The position numbers were made by a program, and so were the translations under genes. Below are positions 1-4,119 of a stretch of 5,733 bases of DNA, piece by piece. Where the stretch lies: the NCBI GenBank assembly GCA_007116205.1, contig SKIY01000105.1:1-5733 (forward strand), read 5' to 3'. The notes beneath the pieces are model-generated. The model was not told the DNA's origin, ran no database searches, and saw nothing but the letters and a program-made list of their open reading frames with translations. The DNA is from Candidatus Izemoplasma sp. (GTDB lineage: Bacteria; Bacillota_I; Bacilli_A; Izemoplasmatales; Izemoplasmataceae). Numbering within the stretch: position 1 is the first letter of the stretch; every line of letters begins with the position of its first letter.

Positions 1-188
1 AAGACCTCGATGTCGAACCGTTTATATGCCACGCCCACAACAGCGACGTTCGTGATGAAATTGAAAACGCATTAAAAAACGCCAATCCAAAATTGACGTC
101 AGTATTTAGTATGCCTTTAACCCCAGCCGTAGGTGCGCATGCAGGCCCAGGCGCAATCGGATTAGGATACTATATTAAAAAAACATAA
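1..188 (+). CDS. DegV/FakB family fatty-acid-binding protein, C-terminal fragment
   Basis: This is the last 61 codons (reading frame from position 3) of a gene that begins left of the window and ends in TAA at 186-188. The visible end carries the typical DegV-family finish: the segment HAHNSDVRDEIENALKNANP, then GAHAGPGAIGLGYY eight residues before the end. The His of the GAHAGPG motif matches the conserved His of the FakB lipid pocket. In studied Bacillota such proteins (about 280 residues) are cytosolic, bind a single fatty acid and present it to the kinase FakA, which makes acyl-phosphate for phospholipid synthesis. That role is family knowledge; the ligand cannot be told from this part. 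Genomes often carry several paralogues, so no gene symbol is given. No terminator hairpin follows the stop, and the next gene's promoter starts within 20 bases. Confidence 0.9.
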   Translation, partial: DLDVEPFICHAHNSDVRDEIENALKNANPKLTSVFSMPLTPAVGAHAGPGAIGLGYYIKKT

Positions 189-202
189 TCCAGCAAAAGA
201 TA

Positions 203-211
203 TGTTACAAT
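203..211 (+). promoter_or_regulatory. extended -10 promoter for the small membrane protein gene
   Basis: The sequence TGTTACAAT at 203-211 matches an extended -10 element (TG-n-TATAAT) with one mismatch. No convincing -35 lies 16-18 bases upstream (183-188 reads ACATAA), which extended -10 promoters can tolerate. Transcription would begin near 218. That is downstream of the possible GTG start at 216, which supports translation from ATG 240. Confidence 0.5.
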
Positions 212-239
212 ACAAGTGAAGAAAGCCGTAGGTGATTAT

Positions 240-569
240 ATGAAATCGAAATTATTACTCCATCAACTTATACGCGTGATCATCATCTCGTCACTTCACC
301 TAAGTGCCTCGGTATTTAGTTACTTGTATGCCGAATTTTTAAGCATCGTTGCGATCCTTTTAATCATTGTAAATATGCTTTATTTAATTCGATACTTCTC
401 ACGTAGTGCACAGTATTTCATTGCAAAACACGCCGCAAAAAAGCATAAAAATGACCCATTGCTTTGGTGGAACGGATTGCTTGGTATTGGTATTATCTCA
501 TTACTTTTTTACGGTTTCTTTGTGATGTTGTTTGTCCATGTCACAAGCGTTATCGATACCTTGGTTTAA
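240..569 (+). CDS. small three-helix membrane protein, unknown function
   Basis: A 109-residue protein that I do not recognise. ATG 240 is chosen because AGGTG at 230-234 lies five bases before it. The in-frame GTG at 216 has no ribosome binding site and lies upstream of the predicted transcript start. Three hydrophobic segments are visible at about residues 10-30, 33-50 and 79-101. The loop between the second and third (about 51-72) is rich in Lys, Arg and His, so by the positive-inside rule it should be cytoplasmic, with the N-terminus inside and the C-terminus outside. A WW pair (residues 76-77) sits at the start of the third helix, as is common at membrane interfaces. There are no Cys residues or recognisable catalytic motifs. 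It is transcribed in the same direction as the upstream DegV gene, 51 bases away, but appears to have its own promoter and terminator. A role in the cell envelope is likely only because of its topology. Confidence 0.75.
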   Translation: MKSKLLLHQLIRVIIISSLHLSASVFSYLYAEFLSIVAILLIIVNMLYLIRYFSRSAQYFIAKHAAKKHKNDPLLWWNGLLGIGIISLLFYGFFVMLFVHVTSVIDTLV

Positions 570-593
570 CACATCTTCGGATGTGTTTTTTTT
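568..593 (+). terminator. rho-independent terminator with UUCG tetraloop
   Basis: AACACATC (568-575), loop TTCG (576-579) and GATGTGTT (580-587) form a perfect 8-bp stem with the very stable C(UUCG)G loop. A run of eight T follows at 586-593. The first arm starts inside the TAA stop of the membrane protein gene. The T run lies only on the + strand side, so it should mainly stop + strand transcripts before they enter the converging TetR gene. Confidence 0.9.
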
Positions 594-1197
594 AGCCGTA
601 AAAATAATGTTTAAAAAAGACAGTATAGTGATTTAACTCGTCTTCTAAAATATGAAGCAACTCAGCGTTATCTTTATCACCATGTTGTTTTTCACATTCA
701 TGCGCTAACTTGTTTAAAGTCAAAGTAACAACTTTATAAATCTCATCGATGTATAAATCATCACGAAACAAAGTGGTATCAATTTTCTCAAAGAGACGAC
801 GATAGGTTTTTTGTTGGAAAGTTTGATACGTTTGCACACGCAACTTCACAACTTCAGGCATTTTACTTAAATGGACCTGCTTCAAAAAAGCAGACAAGGT
901 TTGATGATTATGAAAACTTTTTGTTTTGCGCAACATCATCAGTCTTAACCGCTCAAAAACATCGCGATTTTCGAATGGAAAATCCGTAAATATATCACGG
1001 TGCACAACCGCCCAAGCCATTTCATATAAATAAGTATACAAACTCATCTTACTTTTGAAGTAATGGAATAATAATCCTTTTGACACCTTTGCTTCTTCAA
1101 CAATCTGATTGGTTGAAACTTTTTGATAATCTGACTTCGCAAAAGCCTTTAACGCTGCACGAATAATCTCTGCTTTTAAATCTTTTTTCTTAACCAT
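592..1197 (-). CDS. TetR/AcrR-family transcriptional repressor
   Basis: A 201-residue DNA-binding protein of normal TetR-family length. The N-terminus has the family pattern: helix 1 IIRAALKAFAKSDY (about 11-24), the helix-turn-helix STNQIVEEAKVSKGLLFHYF (28-47), then KSKMSLYTYLYE leading into helix 4. The rest is helical and would form the ligand-binding and dimerisation domain, which is variable in this family, so the inducer cannot be predicted. ATG at 1197 is chosen because AAAGGAGT (1204-1211, minus strand) lies seven bases upstream. An in-frame ATG 11 codons further out (1230) lacks such a site and lies inside the predicted promoter/operator. The gene diverges from the 88-residue gene across 103 bp and converges on the small membrane protein gene. 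TetR-family repressors often control themselves and the divergent neighbour, and an imperfect palindrome in the shared intergenic region fits that. The ABC permease 371 bases away on the same strand is another possible target, without direct evidence. Confidence 0.93.
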   Translation of the reverse strand: MVKKKDLKAEIIRAALKAFAKSDYQKVSTNQIVEEAKVSKGLLFHYFKSKMSLYTYLYEMAWAVVHRDIFTDFPFENRDVFERLRLMMLRKTKSFHNHQTLSAFLKQVHLSKMPEVVKLRVQTYQTFQQKTYRRLFEKIDTTLFRDDLYIDEIYKVVTLTLNKLAHECEKQHGDKDNAELLHILEDELNHYTVFFKHYFYG

Positions 1198-1222
1198 AAT
1201 CGCACTCCTTTCGATTTTAAGT

Positions 1223-1244
1223 AGTTTCATGTTATAATGTTACT
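1223..1244. promoter_or_regulatory. imperfect 22-bp palindrome, candidate TetR operator
   Basis: Around a centre at 1233.5 the half-sites AGT..CAT and ATG..ACT mirror each other, with 7 of 11 base pairs symmetrical. A second dyad on a slightly different centre (1232) is formed by TTAAGTA (1217-1223) and TACTTAA (1241-1247). Both cover the -10 element of the 88-residue gene and lie just upstream of the TetR ribosome binding site, where an autorepressor would act. Assignment to this TetR protein is inference. Confidence 0.45.
1230..1238 (+). promoter_or_regulatory. extended -10 promoter for the 88-residue gene
   Basis: TGTTATAAT at 1230-1238 is a perfect extended -10 (TG-n-TATAAT). No good -35 lies 16-18 bases upstream. 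Transcription would start near 1245, leaving a leader of about 56 bases before GTG 1301. Confidence 0.65.
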
Positions 1245-1263
1245 TAATCACAAATCTTGCTAA
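1234..1263 (-). promoter_or_regulatory. weak candidate promoter for the TetR gene
   Basis: On the minus strand TTAGCA (1263-1258), an 18-base spacer and CATTAT (1239-1234) each match the sigma-70 boxes at four of six positions. It would place the transcript start near 1227, just upstream of the TetR ribosome binding site, and would overlap the + strand promoter and the palindrome. No better minus-strand promoter is visible in the 103-bp intergenic region. Confidence 0.3.
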
Positions 1264-1300
1264 TCGTGGTGAACACTTTAAAATATCGGAGTTGATAATT

Positions 1301-1567
1301 GTGAAATCGGAAATCATTCGAGCCAAGTACTTGGTTTTAAACGGACGTTTTCAAAACAATGTTTTGAAAATGTCTTCACGCTTTGAAAAACTAGATAGTA
1401 AAGAAACCATCACCATCGGACAAACAAAGTATAGTCCGTATTACGACACTAAAGCTAAGCAAGTTGTGTATGCCCATGAAGATAAAGACAATATTCATTA
1501 TTTAACCTTTTCACAAGCTGACTACAACTTCGGAAACACAGATAGTTTTGAATGGTTTGACGCTTAG
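1301..1567 (+). CDS. hypothetical 88-residue soluble protein
   Basis: I do not recognise this protein. GTG 1301 is preferred because GGAG at 1288-1291 lies nine bases before it. An in-frame TTG at 1292 directly touches that site and is too close to use it. The product begins MKSEIIRAKYLVLNG and has no signal peptide, no hydrophobic helix and no Cys. Alternating segments such as ETITIGQTKYSPYYDTK, KQVVYAHED and NIHYLTFSQADYNF suggest a small beta-rich fold, and the end is acidic and aromatic (DSFEWFDA). Coding is supported by a strong promoter, a ribosome binding site, a terminator at its end and its neat fit between genes. It diverges from the TetR gene and is the most likely target of that repressor. 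An unusually strong RNA hairpin lies inside its first 25 codons. Its stop codon TAG (1565-1567) touches the last base of the converging permease gene. Confidence 0.65.
   Translation: MKSEIIRAKYLVLNGRFQNNVLKMSSRFEKLDSKETITIGQTKYSPYYDTKAKQVVYAHEDKDNIHYLTFSQADYNFGNTDSFEWFDA
1343..1375 (+). repeat. strong inverted repeat/hairpin inside a coding region
   Basis: TTTTCAAAAC (1348-1357), spacer AAT and GTTTTGAAAA (1361-1370) are perfect reverse complements. The stem extends outward with G1347-U1371, C1346-G1372, A1345-U1373, G1344-C1374 and G1343-U1375, giving about 15 bp with a 3-base loop. No T run follows, so it is not an ordinary terminator. It lies at codons 15-25 of the 88-residue gene, about 14 codons after the start. 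Confidence 0.8.
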
Positions 1568-1580
1568 TCAAGCCTTTTTT
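1554..1580 (+). terminator. rho-independent terminator embedded in two gene ends
   Basis: GGTTTGAC (1554-1561), loop GCTTA (1562-1566) and GTCAAGCC (1567-1574) form an 8-bp stem with one G-U pair, followed by six T at 1575-1580. The left arm and loop are the last codons of the 88-residue gene. The right arm and T run encode the last residues (LKKA) of the permease on the other strand. There is no T run in the minus direction, so it should stop only + strand transcripts, which would otherwise run antisense into the permease gene. Confidence 0.8.
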
Positions 1581-3937
1581 AATACAAGACTGAGCGGTAA
1601 ATTAGAAACTGATCGATGCACCATCACAGTTATAAACCCGACGCAGCTAATCAAAATCACTAAGCCTAAAAACACCATCGCATAAGGAATGTTTAAAACA
1701 AAGACAAAGCCAAGTGCGTTATATAAATACCCAAGTGCAAACTGCATAAACAAGTAAGCTAGGCCAAAACTGAAAATATAGGTGATAAATACTTCAATAA
1801 ATGTCTTTTTAAAGAACACATAAAACGTCTCATGTGGTAAATACCCAAAAGCCTTTAACGTTAAAAACGTATCGAGGTGTTCAAACAAGACCCCACGAAT
1901 AAAATAATAAAACATAAAGAGCGCCAAAACACTCGACAATAACATCAAAGCTGTAATCACTCTATTCGTAACAGTAAACAACAACTCAACTTCTTCAACA
2001 ATCGCTCGATAATTAACAATTCTAAACGCACCAATAGCGCTCGAAACCGCTTCGTTCGTAAAATACCCGTTATAAACCAATTGATCAGTAAACCCGTGCA
2101 TCCTATTTAACGTTTCAAAATCAAAGTAAAGCGCGGATTCAACAAGCTCATCAGAAACCCCAACAACAGTAAAAGTAAAACGGTCTCCAAACACTTCAAC
2201 CATAAGTTCATCACCAACATTGATTGCTTCTGATACAGAGAAATGCGTCGAAACGACAACCCCCGATTCAAGCAATTGATTAGAAGAGACCTTATCATCT
2301 ATTAAACGGTACAGGGTTTGATCAGGCTTAAAACCATAACTTTGTACGACGCGTCGGTCACTTAAAAACGTTTCATTTACCGCCACTAAATTGATATTAC
2401 CATAAAGGAATACCTCCCCCTCAGTTCTTGGGGTATCATCAAAATGGTTTAGATAGACCATCGATTCAAAATGTTTTCCTTGTAAAGCTTGTGCTTGATA
2501 ATCGCTAATTAAATCTCTGCCTAAAAAGCTAACCAGCAGTAACACAGAAACAAACATCAATAACAAGCTGCGCATAAGTGTTAAATACCGCATTTTAAAA
2601 CGCATCTTTTTACGTGTCATCGCTTGGGTTTTATGAATATTCGTTAACTGCGTTAAACAATAACCATATGTAAACCCATTAATAAATACAATCGGTAAAA
2701 AGAATCCGATAAATAATGTCATAAAACTTACAGTAAACGGGATATGTGGCATCAAGTACCGACGAGCATACAGCTCAAATGTCAAATTAGAGAAATAAAG
2801 TCCGAGTAAGCCAAACAAAACAAGTATTACCGATAAACTCATCGAAATCATCAACAACGACCGCGCGAGTTGATGTTTCGAGTAGCCGAGCTTTGAAAGA
2901 ATAATTAAATCTTCTTTTTGATGTTCAATCCAACGTTTTATAAACAGCAAAATTAATCCCACTGACAATGCGTAAAATAGTCCTAAAAAGAGGGTTACAA
3001 ATGTCTCCGTTAACTGACTCTCAAAAGACGCGGCCACAATACGCGGGTTATACTCTTGCGGGACAATACTTTCTATCATGCGCATATTACGTCCGAATAC
3101 CTGCCAATCACTTTGCATAATTTGGGTAATATCAAACGTACCTGCAAGGGCTGAAAAATCCCCTTTCCCTTGATAAAAAACCCTAAATGGTTCACGAAAC
3201 CCAAGCATTGTATCAAAAGAAGTAATGACAATCGTTTCTACGGTGGGGTCATATAACATGGATGTTGAGCGAAGCGATGGCAACAAAAAATCAGGTGCAT
3301 ACACAAACCCACTAATCTCATACGCTTCACCTTTAATTGTTAGTGCATCGCCAATCGCTAAATCATTTTCCAGCGCAAAGCTTTCAAAAATAGCAATTTG
3401 ATTACCCTCAGGCAAAGCGCCATCAACAAGATAAGGTAAATTGATGGTATCGTTTAACGTTAACACTCGGAAATAATAATCATCATCTTCAAGCATCAAA
3501 GCATAGTTTAGTTCAAATGTTATATCATATTGATCAGTAACCCTTTGAATCATCGAATTATAAAGATGTTTGACTGCTTCAGGGTAATCATAAATATGTT
3601 CTTGAACATAAACCGTAATTTGATTCATCTCATAAGGTGATGCGGTACGATCATTAAATCCAACAAAATCAGGATGTAAATAAAGGTCCATCATCAGGTA
3701 TAAATCGAACCGTTGGCTCCCGCTCAAATAATTAAAATCAGGCATGCCAACACGAATATGAAAATCCTCAACATTTTGTTGAATCAAATAGTCATCAATA
3801 GGTGCTTCAAGCCGTTCTGACAAAGGTTTAACAGTCATAAAAGTAAAGCTTACAACCGCGACAATAAGCGCTAAACCAAACCATTCAAAAGGCTTCTTCT
3901 TAATCTTCTTTAGTTGATCGTGAAACAGCAGATGCAT
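1568..3937 (-). CDS. FtsX/MacB-type ABC transporter permease, duplicated form
   Basis: A 789-residue membrane protein. Eight hydrophobic helices are visible at about residues 20-36, 310-333, 362-382, 400-424, 453-473, 655-680, 710-735 and 747-772. This gives the pattern helix, extracellular domain (about 37-309), three helices, helix, second extracellular domain (about 474-654), three helices. That is the duplicated FtsX-permease layout of MacB/LolE-like type VII ABC systems, which are mechanotransducers or lipoprotein/peptide extruders and not classic importers. After the first helix of each FtsX unit comes the cytoplasmic segment expected to touch the ATPase: EDLIILSKLGYSKHQLAR (342-359) and LDTFLTLKAFGYLPHETF (688-705). 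ATG 3937 is chosen because AGAGGTGG (3942-3949, minus) precedes it by four bases. An upstream ATG at 4000 would place the -10 promoter inside the gene. It ends in TGA (1570-1568). No ATP-binding partner gene is adjacent, so the ATPase must be encoded elsewhere. The substrate is unknown. Confidence 0.9.
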   Translation of the reverse strand: MHLLFHDQLKKIKKKPFEWFGLALIVAVVSFTFMTVKPLSERLEAPIDDYLIQQNVEDFHIRVGMPDFNYLSGSQRFDLYLMMDLYLHPDFVGFNDRTASPYEMNQITVYVQEHIYDYPEAVKHLYNSMIQRVTDQYDITFELNYALMLEDDDYYFRVLTLNDTINLPYLVDGALPEGNQIAIFESFALENDLAIGDALTIKGEAYEISGFVYAPDFLLPSLRSTSMLYDPTVETIVITSFDTMLGFREPFRVFYQGKGDFSALAGTFDITQIMQSDWQVFGRNMRMIESIVPQEYNPRIVAASFESQLTETFVTLFLGLFYALSVGLILLFIKRWIEHQKEDLIILSKLGYSKHQLARSLLMISMSLSVILVLFGLLGLYFSNLTFELYARRYLMPHIPFTVSFMTLFIGFFLPIVFINGFTYGYCLTQLTNIHKTQAMTRKKMRFKMRYLTLMRSLLLMFVSVLLLVSFLGRDLISDYQAQALQGKHFESMVYLNHFDDTPRTEGEVFLYGNINLVAVNETFLSDRRVVQSYGFKPDQTLYRLIDDKVSSNQLLESGVVVSTHFSVSEAINVGDELMVEVFGDRFTFTVVGVSDELVESALYFDFETLNRMHGFTDQLVYNGYFTNEAVSSAIGAFRIVNYRAIVEEVELLFTVTNRVITALMLLSSVLALFMFYYFIRGVLFEHLDTFLTLKAFGYLPHETFYVFFKKTFIEVFITYIFSFGLAYLFMQFALGYLYNALGFVFVLNIPYAMVFLGLVILISCVGFITVMVHRSVSNLPLSLVLKKA

Positions 3938-3958
3938 AACACCACCTCTTATAACTTC

Positions 3959-3964
3959 ATTATA
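3959..3964 (-). promoter_or_regulatory. -10 element of the permease promoter
   Basis: The minus strand reads a perfect TATAAT at 3964-3959, 22 bases before the permease ATG. Transcription would begin near 3952, just ahead of the ribosome binding site. At a 17-base spacing the -35 position reads TATGTT, a poor match, so the promoter may be weak or need an activator. Confidence 0.5.
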
Positions 3965-3979
3965 CAACATGCAGCATAT

Positions 3980-4022
3980 AAAACATACAAAACATATCAA
4001 ACAACAAAGAAAACATACAAAA
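3980..4022. repeat. 13-bp direct repeats between divergent promoters
   Basis: AAAACATACAAAA occurs at 3980-3992 and again at 4010-4022, exactly 30 bases apart (about three helical turns). A degenerate copy, AAAACATATCAAA, lies at 3989-4001. The block sits just upstream of the permease -10. It may bind a regulator, but A-rich intergenic DNA can also produce such repeats by chance. Confidence 0.5.
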
Positions 4023-4025
4023 GAT

Positions 4026-4046
4026 GTTTTAAAAAGCGTTTTAAAA
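4026..4046. repeat. tandem GTTTTAAAA repeat
   Basis: GTTTTAAAA occurs at 4026-4034 and 4038-4046, a 12-base period, each copy containing the palindrome TTTTAAAA. It lies just upstream of the lipoprotein -35 box and could serve as an AT-rich upstream element or a protein site. Confidence 0.4.
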
Positions 4047-4050
4047 TATA

Positions 4051-4063
4051 TGTAAAGTTTACA
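4051..4063. promoter_or_regulatory. 13-bp perfect palindrome over the lipoprotein -35, candidate operator
   Basis: TGTAAA-G-TTTACA is a perfect inverted repeat, and its right half is the -35 box of the lipoprotein promoter. A protein bound here would be expected to block polymerase. The halves resemble a cre site (TGTAAA..TTTACA), but the central CG of cre is replaced by a single G, so the spacing is one base short. The regulator is unknown. Confidence 0.5.
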
Positions 4064-4086
4064 AAAACCGATTTAAGCGCTATAAT
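4058..4086 (+). promoter_or_regulatory. sigma-70/sigma-A promoter for the lipoprotein gene
   Basis: TTTACA (4058-4063, five of six matches), a 17-base spacer and TATAAT (4081-4086, perfect) form the best promoter in the window. The transcript should start near 4093, giving a leader of about 27 bases that contains the AGAGGAGG ribosome binding site (4101-4108). Confidence 0.85.
4072..4085. promoter_or_regulatory. cre-like sequence over the lipoprotein -10
   Basis: TTTAAGCGCTATAA matches the catabolite-responsive-element consensus TGWAARCGYTWNCW at 12 of 14 positions, including the central RCGY core. The two mismatches are the symmetric outer G and C, which are usually conserved. A CcpA-like protein bound here would repress the lipoprotein promoter. 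This is tentative, because overlap with the -10 box supplies some of the matches. Confidence 0.3.
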
Positions 4087-4119
4087 AAAGGTATTAATTT
4101 AGAGGAGGACATATATTAA

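Noticed and set aside
216..239. GTG start giving an N-terminal extension of eight residues on the small membrane protein
   Set aside because: No ribosome binding site precedes it, and it lies at or before the predicted transcription start. ATG 240 has AGGTG at a good distance.
2107..2298. 63-residue minus-strand reading frame inside the permease gene
   Set aside because: It lies in a different frame of a well-supported membrane protein gene, with no promoter or homology of its own.
3938..4000. Upstream ATG giving 21 extra residues (Cys-rich, MICFVCFICC) on the permease
   Set aside because: It lacks a ribosome binding site and the TATAAT -10 lies inside it. ATG 3937 has a strong AGAGGTGG site and gives a normal permease N-terminus.
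3914..4102. 62-residue plus-strand frame across the permease start and the intergenic region
   Set aside because: It is Lys/Thr-rich from A-rich intergenic DNA, overlaps both promoters and has no ribosome binding site.
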